This document shows positions 1 to 6,917 of a DNA stretch of 17,409 nucleotides, in pieces. The position numbers and the translations under genes are program-made. Within the stretch, counting starts at the first letter, position 1. The number at the start of each line of letters is the position of its first letter. The stretch spans positions 1 through 17,409 of the forward strand of contig CAAGCF010000003.1 of NCBI GenBank assembly GCA_900768265.1, read 5' to 3'. The notes under the pieces were generated by a model that worked only from the letters and a program-made list of their open reading frames with translations, was not told where the DNA came from and searched no databases. Source of the stretch: an uncultured Collinsella sp. GTDB taxonomy: Bacteria; Actinomycetota; Coriobacteriia; Coriobacteriales; Coriobacteriaceae.

Positions 1-60
1 GGCCGCGGGGGCGTTCGGCTAGCTGCGGGGACGGCCTATCTGCTCAATGTGTTCGGCTGA
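1..60 (+). CDS. possible 3' end of a gene cut by the window edge
   Basis: Frame 1 is open from the first base to a TGA at 58-60 and would encode about 19 residues ending in AYLLNVFG. The composition is compatible with the C-terminus of a real protein, but the piece is too short to assign a family. An AT-rich stretch without genes follows (61-185), which fits the end of a gene here. It could equally be chance. Confidence 0.25.
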   Translation, partial: GRGGVRLAAGTAYLLNVFG

Positions 61-185
61 GATCGGAAATCAACCAATTAAATTCAAACAGATATAACAC
101 CGCCAAAAACTAATAACGAGGCTAAACCTTCCACCGCCCTCGCGGCTTTTGAGCGTACATTGCCGGATCTTGGAATTACTTCGCT

Positions 186-1127
186 CTAAAGCGAGAAGTA
201 CTCACTGTCGAGAGATGGGTTCGGCCCGAGCCACGGGTCGCCATCGAGGAAGAACTCAGGCCAGCGCTGCATAAACAGTGCTTGCTCGCGCTTCCAGCGG
301 TGCAACTTTTCCTCGTTGGCCTCTTCCCTGCCGCGCGAGGTGAACTCGTAGTGGTACAGCTCGACATAAGGCGTAAAGATGGTGCGGTAGCCTGCCTCCC
401 ATACGCGCAGACAAAAACCTGCGTCGTTAAAGCCAACGGCAAACTCCTCGTCGTAGCCTTCGACCTGCTCAAATACGTCGCGATGGACCATCTGGCAGGC
501 GCCCGTAATGGCGCTAAAGTTGCCTGGGCGCACAGCACGGGCAAGATATCCCTCGCGCTTTGCCGAGAAATCCTGGTTGGCATGGGCAAGTGCGCCGCGC
601 ACACCAATCAAAATGCCATCGTGCTGCACCGGACGATCGGTAAAGAAGAGCTTGGCACCCACCACGCCCGCATCGGGGCGCTGCAGATATCCCATCAATT
701 CCTCGATAAAGCCTGGCACTATAACCTTGGTATCGTTGTTGAGCATCAGGTAGTCACCCTTAGCGCACCCAACGCCATAGTTGATAATCTTGGAGTAGTT
801 AAACTCGCCTGGGCAGTATTCAACGCGAGCGCTACCCTTACCGTCAGACGCGGCAGTCACGCGCTCCGGCAGGGCCTCGTAATGCGCAAACGTCTCCGGA
901 TCTTCGCTGTTGTTCTCCACCAAGACGATTTCGTAGTTGGCATACGTTGCATTCTCGGCAATCGACATCACGCAGGCATCGAGCGTCTCGACGTGATCCT
1001 TGGTGGGAATCACAATGCTCACCAGCGGCGCAGGTTTAGGCAGAGCATAGCGCATGCGATAGACAAATGGGGTCTCAGTCTCCTCGACCGTTCCGCAAAT
1101 GTCCAGCGAAGCAAAACGCCCTGCCAA
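186..1127 (-). CDS. glycosyltransferase family 2 protein, 5'-truncated
   Basis: Encodes about 313 residues of a GT2 (GT-A fold) glycosyltransferase that would transfer a sugar from a nucleotide-sugar donor during cell-surface polysaccharide synthesis. Visible family marks are the N-terminal strand VSIVIPTKDH (about residues 36-45), the metal/donor-binding region LNNDTKVI and the acceptor-side region TGACQMVHRDVF...GYDEEFAVGFNDAGFCLR. The family's motif before VSIVIP is usually preceded by a long N-terminal domain, which is absent. The only start available is a TTG at 1125-1127 with no convincing ribosome binding site. The frame reads four more codons upstream (RSVH) to a TAG at 1140-1142. The open frame therefore begins at a rearrangement junction shared with the plus-strand glycosyltransferase fragment. 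It is probably a non-functional remnant, or an inversion or assembly boundary. The family call is firm; its function as a whole gene is doubtful. Confidence 0.8.
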   Translation of the reverse strand: MAGRFASLDICGTVEETETPFVYRMRYALPKPAPLVSIVIPTKDHVETLDACVMSIAENATYANYEIVLVENNSEDPETFAHYEALPERVTAASDGKGSARVEYCPGEFNYSKIINYGVGCAKGDYLMLNNDTKVIVPGFIEELMGYLQRPDAGVVGAKLFFTDRPVQHDGILIGVRGALAHANQDFSAKREGYLARAVRPGNFSAITGACQMVHRDVFEQVEGYDEEFAVGFNDAGFCLRVWEAGYRTIFTPYVELYHYEFTSRGREEANEEKLHRWKREQALFMQRWPEFFLDGDPWLGPNPSLDSEYFSL

Positions 1128-1749
1128 GTGGACCGACCGCTACGACGTCATCCAGGGCTCGCGCCTGGACTTCGACGGAGGCGCCTTCTTTTGGCAGTAC
1201 CAGCTCATCCTTTCGCTCGGCATTCCCAACCCCATCGCCAAGTGGGACTTGGGCCCCGAGGGCTATCGTCCTATGAACCAGTTGTGCTTTGAGGGCGGTC
1301 TGTTCTCACGTCGCGTAGTCGACAAGATCGGCCTGCCCGACGCACGCTTTTTCATCTACGGCGACGACGCCTGCTACGGTTATGTCGCCAGTCAGCACTT
1401 CTCCGCTGCCGTAGTCGCCGACGTGGTGCTCAAGCGCGCCCGCGCCGTCTCCAACTGGGACATCGCCGGCAAGCGCCAACTCAACTCCACAAGCGACACC
1501 AACCGCTACTACATCATGCGCAACCGAGGCTTTTTGGCCCGTTACATGCAAATCTACGGCGACTACCACCCCATGCTGTTCCGCCTGGGCAATGCCGCGA
1601 CCTTCTGCAAAGAGTTCATCCGCTTGGCTGCGGTCGACAAATGCTTTAAAACCGGTATCCCAGCGCTACGTCGCGGCATGAAGGACGCCCGCAAGATCAT
1701 CAAGGATCCCGACTGGAAGCCCATGCCGCCCCTGGAGGACGAGGAGTAA
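1099..1749 (+). CDS. glycosyltransferase C-terminal part, 5'-truncated
   Basis: The frame gives 216 residues. From about residue 12 onward it resembles the C-terminal half of GT2/galactofuranosyltransferase-like enzymes: DFDGGAFFW, MNQLCFEGGLFSRRVVDKIGLPDARFF and the acidic pair in FIYGDDACYGY. It ends in a helical tail and the acidic EDEE. The N-terminal nucleotide-binding half of a normal enzyme (roughly 100 or more residues) is missing. The ATG at 1099 lies in DNA that is antisense coding sequence of the neighbouring minus-strand glycosyltransferase, and it has no ribosome binding site, so it is not a credible native start. The stop at 1747-1749 is 25 bases from the end of the convergent ATPase-like gene. 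I infer a gene remnant left by an inversion or deletion in a polysaccharide locus. Confidence 0.7.
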   Translation: MSSEAKRPAKWTDRYDVIQGSRLDFDGGAFFWQYQLILSLGIPNPIAKWDLGPEGYRPMNQLCFEGGLFSRRVVDKIGLPDARFFIYGDDACYGYVASQHFSAAVVADVVLKRARAVSNWDIAGKRQLNSTSDTNRYYIMRNRGFLARYMQIYGDYHPMLFRLGNAATFCKEFIRLAAVDKCFKTGIPALRRGMKDARKIIKDPDWKPMPPLEDEE

Positions 1750-1774
1750 CAGAGACCGAAAAACACCCCGCTGC

Positions 1775-3571
1775 TTAAAGCCGCTGGCACACTACGGACA
1801 CGTGCTGCCCGTCAAACCCGAACCCCCAGCGCACGCGGCCGATACCTGGTCGCGGCACGCGAATCTCGTCGATACGCTCGCGTTCTATGTCGAGCAGCGC
1901 CTGGACAGCCAGCAACTCCAGGCCCAGCGCGTCCACACCGGGGTCGTACATCAAGTTGATCGTTATCAACGGACGTTCGTCGAGCATGCCGAGGGTATCG
2001 GCCACATCGAGCATCCTTCCCGTAGGGAACACCTGGATATCCCAGTGATCCGCCCCGCGCTTTCGATTGGATGACGGATTGGCATACCCCGGCATACCAA
2101 AGCAGAGCCCTTGCAACAGCAGGTGGTATGGCAACGGCGAATCCATCTCGAGCGCGCCGGCTCCCGCGTCACCTAGAATTCGACGCAGTGCCTGCCTCAC
2201 CGTATCTTCGTCACCGCGACACAAGCCATCACGAAACGCATCGACGTCCCGCACATCCTCGGCGGTGCACTCAAACCATTCAATAATTACGAGACGCAAC
2301 GCCTGGCGAAGCTCGTTATTGGGAAGCCGCAGAGCACGGGAGCGAGCGCTGCTTCCTGGCTCCTCAACCATATCCGTCGTTAGGAAGCCGGACAGGTATA
2401 ACGCGGTCCACTGATCATCGTCAGTCGAGGCATCCGACCCGACGGCACCCATCCGAAGCGGAACTTCAACACTTCCATGAGCCTCGAGCAAATCGAACAA
2501 GGTCGCAAGCCGATCGAGATTCCAATCACCAACCGCCCTGCTCAGGCTATCAGCGTATCCATACAAATCGGCCCGCACCGGCGGCGTGCAACCGCGGTTC
2601 AAGAAACCGATAACGCGCGCCGGACTCGAACAATAAAACCCGCCAAATCGGTATCCCTCGAACCATTCACGCGCGTCATCCAGGAATTCCCAGCGTCTAG
2701 CATGGCCTAGCAGAGCCTGAACCTCGGGATCCGAAAAACCGAACCACTGATCGCACCACGTCGAAAGCGGCGTCGACAGGCAATACGAACGGTTTCGCGA
2801 AGAAAGCGCCGCTTCGGCAGGACCGGGACGTTCCCCCATCAGACAAGCCAAGCGTAGCGAATGGCCCGCGGCGGCAATGGCGTCGAAAAGCACGCGATCG
2901 AATAGCCCTGCCGAATCGGCGTCGGAAGCGTCCCTTGCGCCCGCACTGCCCAACCACACCGCGTCGTATCCATCAACGAGCAGCACAACCTGCTCATCGC
3001 AGGCCATCTCCAGCAGCTCAATGAGAACGCCAAGCACCGAGTTGACCTCATCTGCACTTGCCACACCACGCGCAACGCGCTCGATGTGGCGCATCTTATC
3101 TCGTGGTAAATCCGGAGCTTCCAAGAGTGGCAGCAAGCGAGCGCATTCGCGGGAAAGAGCATCACGCACGACGCTGGCAACAGCGGCACCACGCCTCGTA
3201 GCGTCAGAAAAGTCCAGCGATATCACAGGGTAGCGGGCAAACTCATCCCGATAGCGCCCGCCGTCCGCATCCCAAATCTGGGAACCAGCAAACAGGCCCC
3301 AATCGACCTGCCCGACTGTGGGTCGCCCCAGAAAAGCCTTAAGCATCGACAGGTTCATGCTCTTGCCAAAGCCTTCGGGCCGGCAACACGCCACAACGGA
3401 AGCATCAGCATCCAAGACATCGGCAATAAACATCGTCTTGTCGACTAGCACGCATCGATCCATGGCCTCGGCAAAGTCATGTTCGCCGACCGGTAGCGCC
3501 CCGTTACCCGAGCGGTTGATCAACTCTACGCCATAGTAGGCAGTATCGCCATAAATCACCTGTTCAGACAC
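1775..3571 (-). CDS. AAA-ATPase-like / PD-(D/E)XK nuclease-family protein with degenerate motifs
   Basis: A 598-residue protein with the layout of the AAA-ATPase-like plus DUF1703/PD-(D/E)XK family, which is common in gut anaerobes and of unknown physiological role. Residues 26-80 match the family opening (LPVGEHDF, VDKT, then the P-loop-like RPEGFGKSMN at 64-73, where relatives usually have RPRRFGKT). The Walker B equivalent is LLVDGYD at 197-203; relatives usually have DEYD, so the acidic catalytic residue is a glycine here. The C-terminal nuclease-like region has DIQVFPTG and LITINLMYDP where active members carry a D and an E-x-K, so the nuclease centre looks lost. The start is GTG at 3571, chosen because AGGGAGAA lies about eight bases upstream. 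It is monocistronic and convergent with the glycosyltransferase fragment. The family call is good; activity is doubtful. Confidence 0.75.
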   Translation of the reverse strand: MSEQVIYGDTAYYGVELINRSGNGALPVGEHDFAEAMDRCVLVDKTMFIADVLDADASVVACCRPEGFGKSMNLSMLKAFLGRPTVGQVDWGLFAGSQIWDADGGRYRDEFARYPVISLDFSDATRRGAAVASVVRDALSRECARLLPLLEAPDLPRDKMRHIERVARGVASADEVNSVLGVLIELLEMACDEQVVLLVDGYDAVWLGSAGARDASDADSAGLFDRVLFDAIAAAGHSLRLACLMGERPGPAEAALSSRNRSYCLSTPLSTWCDQWFGFSDPEVQALLGHARRWEFLDDAREWFEGYRFGGFYCSSPARVIGFLNRGCTPPVRADLYGYADSLSRAVGDWNLDRLATLFDLLEAHGSVEVPLRMGAVGSDASTDDDQWTALYLSGFLTTDMVEEPGSSARSRALRLPNNELRQALRLVIIEWFECTAEDVRDVDAFRDGLCRGDEDTVRQALRRILGDAGAGALEMDSPLPYHLLLQGLCFGMPGYANPSSNRKRGADHWDIQVFPTGRMLDVADTLGMLDERPLITINLMYDPGVDALGLELLAVQALLDIERERIDEIRVPRPGIGRVRWGFGFDGQHVSVVCQRL

Positions 3572-3700
3572 CGTAACTTCTCCCTAAAACGCAGCACGAT
3601 GCCCATTGTATCGAGCAACTCAACCGCAATGATGCCGTCATACAGACGTTTCGGGCAACGGTAGCAACATGGGGCGTGAGGGGGCATAACTAATCGTTGC

Positions 3701-3740
3701 ACAACAAAACGGGGCCCGATGCAGCAGCACCGGACCCCGT
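3701..3740 (-). terminator. rho-independent terminator of the wall-anchored protein gene
   Basis: On the minus strand the arms at 3731-3740 and 3709-3718 form a ten-base GC-rich stem (one weak pair) with a 12-base loop, followed by TTTTGTTGT. It lies 33 bases after the stop of the sortase-anchored protein. Confidence 0.75.
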
Positions 3741-3772
3741 CCCGACTCTTTAGCTATCTGACAACCGAGAGG

Positions 3773-5353
3773 CTACTCCTCAGAACCGTCCTCACCAGCA
3801 GTGTTAGTCTGCTGATCGAGCTTATGCTTGCCGCTCACAATAGACGTGGCACCCAGCGTGGCCAAGCTTGCGCTGGCAAGGCTCGCCATCACGATAAGGT
3901 CGCCCGTCTTGGGCATATTGCCACCCGAGGCCTTGGTCGTCGTGGTCGTGGTAGTCGTCGTGGTGGTCGAGGTGACGTTCTTGTCGTCACCCTTCTGAGC
4001 ATCGGCATCGGACTGTCTCGCGCCTGAATTGGTCGAAGCATCGGCATCGCCATCAGTCCTGGACTCGGGAGCCTCGCCAGAAGTGTTCTCATCAGAAGAC
4101 GAGCCGATGTTGTTGCCAGCCGTCATCGAAGACCCAATCAAGGCGCCAAGCTGCTTGCCAACATTGGTGGAGCCATTAGAGGAGCCGCTATCGGTCGAGC
4201 CAGAAACGGAACCACCGGTCGATCCAGAGACAGAACCGCCGGTTGAATCAGAGCCCGAATCACCAGCACCGCCAGCAGACTCCGTGACGCCCGAAGCAGT
4301 CCCGCCATTACCGGCACCATTATTGTTGCCAACACCAGTCGAAGGCGCACCCGTCTCGCCGCCATTGTCCGCATCACTATCGGTTTCCACCGTTGGCCCA
4401 GCAGGCACAGCGGGGACCTTGTTCGGGCGAGGCGCCGGCGTGGGCTCAGGCTCCGGCTCAGGCTCAGGAGCGGGCTCCACAGGCGTTGCCGCGGCAGCCT
4501 CGTCCTCGGCAATGTAGACCAGGCAATCCTTAAGCTCGTTCTTATAGCGATTCTTCCATCCCTCATGGTACTGAGGCTGACTCGAATACTTGCGCGCCAC
4601 GTTATCAACCACGCTGTTCGAAAGCGCGGTCACGAACTCGCGGTCGGTCATATCGTTGGAAAGATTCGCCCAACGGAAAAAGTCTTGGCAGCCACCCGTG
4701 CCGCACATATTGGTGATGCTCCACACCATGCCCTTGACGCAATCGGCACGACCGGAAATATCAATGCCCAGAGCGTTCTTGAGCCATGACTCGGTCACCG
4801 CATAATAAGAGTTGTACGCATAGGCATCCTGCAGTGCCGAGAACTCAGCCGGATCGGTGTTGTAAGCACCCAGGAAGGCATCCTGCGCGATGCGGCCCAG
4901 CTCGGTGAGCTGGCCGTTCGCATACATGGGGTTGCTTCCGTTGGAAATCTCGCCACCGCGGTCAATAGCGTCCTTGAGCATGCTGTACTTAGCAGAGTCG
5001 TAGTTATAGACCTGCTTCATAAACGGAATAAGCGACCAACGACGGTCGAACTGGTAATAACCCAGCGCGTTGTATCCGTCGCCATACGAAAATCCCTGGT
5101 TATAGTTGCCGTGGCTCTCATATTTGGTGAAGTACTTCATCTCGTCGGTCACGTTGACAAACGAAACGCCCTGAACCGACCTCAACACGCCCGAGAAGGA
5201 CTGCTGGGTGTAGAGACCCTTATCGATATCGGTGACATCCGAGGCAACGCCCGGCGTGGGCTCCTCGGCCACAGCGGTCACAGGCGCGGCAACGGCGCCA
5301 AACGAAAGCGCCAGCGTCAGGCCCGCGACAATTGCGGAATGCTTGGGCTGCAT
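3773..5353 (-). CDS. secreted sortase-anchored lysozyme-like surface protein
   Basis: A 526-residue precursor. Residues 1-29 form a Sec signal peptide (KH near the start, a hydrophobic core, likely cleavage after AVA). Residues about 65-270 form a globular domain with KYESHGNY (Glu79), GDGYNALGYYQFDRRW and several Trp/Tyr motifs. This resembles lysozyme/transglycosylase-like domains in which a Glu in an ES-G context is catalytic, so Glu79 is the inferred catalytic residue. A disordered stalk follows: Pro-Glu repeats, a Gly/Ser/Asn/Thr-rich stretch and an 11-12 residue poly-Thr run. MPKTG at 480-484 is an LPxTG-type sortase motif with Met in place of Leu, then a hydrophobic segment, then a basic SGKHK. 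An unusually long acidic tail of about 15 residues ends the protein. GGGAGGA lies five bases before the ATG. It probably remodels or binds peptidoglycan at the cell surface; the catalytic role is inferred. Confidence 0.75.
   Translation of the reverse strand: MQPKHSAIVAGLTLALSFGAVAAPVTAVAEEPTPGVASDVTDIDKGLYTQQSFSGVLRSVQGVSFVNVTDEMKYFTKYESHGNYNQGFSYGDGYNALGYYQFDRRWSLIPFMKQVYNYDSAKYSMLKDAIDRGGEISNGSNPMYANGQLTELGRIAQDAFLGAYNTDPAEFSALQDAYAYNSYYAVTESWLKNALGIDISGRADCVKGMVWSITNMCGTGGCQDFFRWANLSNDMTDREFVTALSNSVVDNVARKYSSQPQYHEGWKNRYKNELKDCLVYIAEDEAAAATPVEPAPEPEPEPEPTPAPRPNKVPAVPAGPTVETDSDADNGGETGAPSTGVGNNNGAGNGGTASGVTESAGGAGDSGSDSTGGSVSGSTGGSVSGSTDSGSSNGSTNVGKQLGALIGSSMTAGNNIGSSSDENTSGEAPESRTDGDADASTNSGARQSDADAQKGDDKNVTSTTTTTTTTTTTKASGGNMPKTGDLIVMASLASASLATLGATSIVSGKHKLDQQTNTAGEDGSEE
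3934..3975 (-). repeat. threonine-codon microsatellite (poly-Thr)
   Basis: A run of ACN codons (GTC/GTG/GTA triplets on the plus strand) encodes about a dozen consecutive threonines just before the sortase motif. Changes in triplet number would stay in frame and alter only stalk length. The codons are mixed, so it is not a pure mononucleotide-type slippage tract. Confidence 0.7.
4201..4248 (-). repeat. two tandem 24-bp units encoding GSVSGSTG
   Basis: Units 4201-4224 and 4225-4248 differ at a few third positions and encode an eight-residue Gly/Ser/Val/Thr repeat in the stalk of the anchored surface protein. Confidence 0.65.
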
Positions 5354-5407
5354 AACATCCTCCCTGCATTGGTGTAGTTAAAGTGCAGTTTGCAAAGATG
5401 GATTTAA

Positions 5408-5438
5408 GTATTACAGCTCGTCCGTTGTTGCACAACAA
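5408..5438 (-). promoter_or_regulatory. possible promoter of the surface protein gene with overlapping dyad
   Basis: On the minus strand TTGTGC (5435-5430) and TAATAC (5413-5408) are 16 bases apart, about 55 bases upstream of the start codon. The -35 box lies within a perfect dyad of six-base arms, TTGTTG and CAACAA, separated by two bases (5425-5438). It could be an operator. This is a visual match only. Confidence 0.35.
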
Positions 5439-5492
5439 TCACTCGGCAAACGGCAACAACCCTCCGCTAAATCTTAAGGAATTGGGATCGAG

Positions 5493-5924
5493 CTACAGTT
5501 TTATGTCAAAGTTGATCTCGGGGACGGCAGCTAGGTCGGCCAACGTCACGCCGTCGACGTACTTTTCGATCACGTCGTCCAGCCCGCGCCAGAACTTAAC
5601 GGTGGAGCACAGGTCGCTGCGGGTGCAGCTGTTGTCGATGCCATCGCACGCTACCGGAGCCGTGCTGCCCTCAACGGCGCGCAGAATGTCGCCGGCACGC
5701 ACCTCGGCCGGGTCCTTGGCCATCATGTAGCCGCCGCCCTTGCCACGCACGCTCTTAAGCAGGCCCGCCTTCATGAGCGGACGGACCAGCTGCTCCAAAT
5801 ACTTTTGCGAGATATGCTCGCGATCGGCGACCTCGCGCAGGGCAATCTTGCCTTCGGCGTCGCCCAACGCCGCGATATAAATCATCAGTCGGAGGGCATA
5901 GCGGCCCTTGGAAGAAATGAGCAT
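5493..5924 (-). CDS. Rrf2-family Fe-S transcriptional regulator (IscR/SufR-like)
   Basis: A 143-residue Rrf2-family winged-helix regulator. The opening MLISSKGRYALRLM, the recognition region HISQKYLEQLVRPLMKAGLLKS (about 37-58) and the wing VRGKGGGY (59-66) are diagnostic. Three cysteines, Cys93, Cys100 and Cys106 (C-x6-C-x5-C), lie where IscR-type members bind a [2Fe-2S] cluster, so it is probably a cluster-sensing regulator. The start is the ATG at 5922-5924, with GGAAGGG six bases upstream; the frame is open 18 codons further but lacks a ribosome binding site there. It is divergent from sufC with 180 bases between, which is the classic position for autoregulation and control of the SUF operon. 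The family call is firm; the exact target genes are inferred from position. Confidence 0.93.
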   Translation of the reverse strand: MLISSKGRYALRLMIYIAALGDAEGKIALREVADREHISQKYLEQLVRPLMKAGLLKSVRGKGGGYMMAKDPAEVRAGDILRAVEGSTAPVACDGIDNSCTRSDLCSTVKFWRGLDDVIEKYVDGVTLADLAAVPEINFDIKL

Positions 5925-5945
5925 ACCTACCCTTCCATAACGCTG

Positions 5946-5974
5946 GGGACAAGCACTTCCGATGAATTTGTCCC
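5946..5974. promoter_or_regulatory. inverted repeat upstream of the Rrf2 gene
   Basis: Perfect seven-base arms GGGACAA (5946-5952) and TTGTCCC (5968-5974) with a 15-base spacer lie 22 bases before the regulator's start codon. It could be an operator for autoregulation; no known motif was matched. Confidence 0.35.
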
Positions 5975-5996
5975 ACAATCTGAAAAGTCGAGTGAA

Positions 5997-6040
5997 TTAG
6001 TCGGGTTTTCCCTTGACTAACGCCGAACCCATAGTAACTT
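5997..6040 (+). promoter_or_regulatory. candidate suf promoter and operator
   Basis: A -35-like TTGACT (6013-6018) and a weak -10-like TAACTT (6035-6040) are 16 bases apart, 65 bases before the sufC start. TTAGTC (5997-6002) and GACTAA (6015-6020) form an inverted repeat with a 12-base spacer whose right arm overlaps the -35 box. This is a suitable site for repression by the adjacent Rrf2 protein. The dyad is seen directly; the function is inferred. Confidence 0.4.
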
Positions 6041-6104
6041 TATTCCGAGAAGATTCCTAGGGTTTAGTACACCTATGAGTACACCATATACAGAGAGGGA
6101 CAGC

Positions 6105-6905
6105 ATGAGTGCAAATCCGCTGCTTTCCATCGATGGTCTGACCGCCTCCGTGGACGAGAAGACCATCCTCCACAACGTCAACCTCAACGTCGCCGCCGGC
6201 GAGACCCATGTACTGATGGGCCCCAACGGCGCAGGCAAGTCCACCCTCGGCCACCTGGTCATGGGCGACCCCGTCTACACGGTCAACGACGGCCGCATTG
6301 TCTTTGACGGCCAGGACATCACCGAGCTCACCACCGATAAGCGCTCGCGCGCCGGCCTGTTCCTGAGCTTCCAGGCCCCGGTCGAGATCCCGGGCGTGCC
6401 GCTGTCGAGCTTTTTGCGCGCCAGCATCGCCGGACGCCCCGGCCTGGAAATGAAGGGCAAGGAGTTCCGCCGTCGCGTCAAGGAGCTCGCGGCCGAGCTC
6501 AACATGGATACCGCCTACCTCAACCGCGAGCTGGGCGTAGGCTTCTCGGGCGGCGAGAAAAAGAAGGTCGAGATGCTCCAGCTTCTGCTGCTGCAGCCCA
6601 AGCTCGCCATCCTGGATGAAACCGACTCGGGCCTGGACGTCGACGCCCTGTCCACCGTCAGCCACGGCATGGACGCCTACCGCAAGAGCTGCGACGGCTC
6701 CATGCTCATCATCACGCACAACACGCGCATCCTGGAGCACCTGGATGTCGACCGCGTCCACGTTATGGTCAAGGGCCATATCGTGCGCGAGGACGACGCC
6801 TCGCTGATCCCCTGGATCGACAAAAACGGCTTTGAGACCTTCGAGCGCGAGGCCGCCGAGCAGCGCGCCCAGGCCGAGGCCGCCGCTGCCGAGCAGCAGG
6901 CGTAA
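6105..6905 (+). CDS. sufC: Fe-S cluster assembly ATPase SufC
   Basis: A 266-residue ABC-type ATPase that powers the cytosolic SufBCD scaffold. Walker A GPNGAGKST is at 39-47, the ABC signature SGGEKKK at 148-154, Walker B LAILDETDSGLD at 167-178 (the DETDSGLD form is typical of SufC), and the H-loop His at 205. The length is close to the usual 250-270. The C-terminus ends in an Ala/Glu/Gln-rich tail. The start chosen is the ATG at 6105, preceded by GAGAGGG at normal spacing; the in-frame ATG at 6075 has no good ribosome binding site. It is the first gene of the operon, 12 bases before sufB. Confidence 0.97.
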   Translation: MSANPLLSIDGLTASVDEKTILHNVNLNVAAGETHVLMGPNGAGKSTLGHLVMGDPVYTVNDGRIVFDGQDITELTTDKRSRAGLFLSFQAPVEIPGVPLSSFLRASIAGRPGLEMKGKEFRRRVKELAAELNMDTAYLNRELGVGFSGGEKKKVEMLQLLLLQPKLAILDETDSGLDVDALSTVSHGMDAYRKSCDGSMLIITHNTRILEHLDVDRVHVMVKGHIVREDDASLIPWIDKNGFETFEREAAEQRAQAEAAAAEQQA

Positions 6906-6917
6906 AGGGGCGACGCA

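Noticed and set aside
282..1292. 336-codon open frame on the plus strand over the GT2 fragment
   Set aside because: It is antisense to clear glycosyltransferase motifs and matches no family; the apparent hydrophobic N-terminus is incidental.
3694..5438. Shared 12-base word GTTGCACAACAA on both sides of the surface protein gene
   Set aside because: A repeated 12-mer is expected by chance in a 17-kb window; one copy is next to a terminator and the other next to a possible promoter, with no further similarity.
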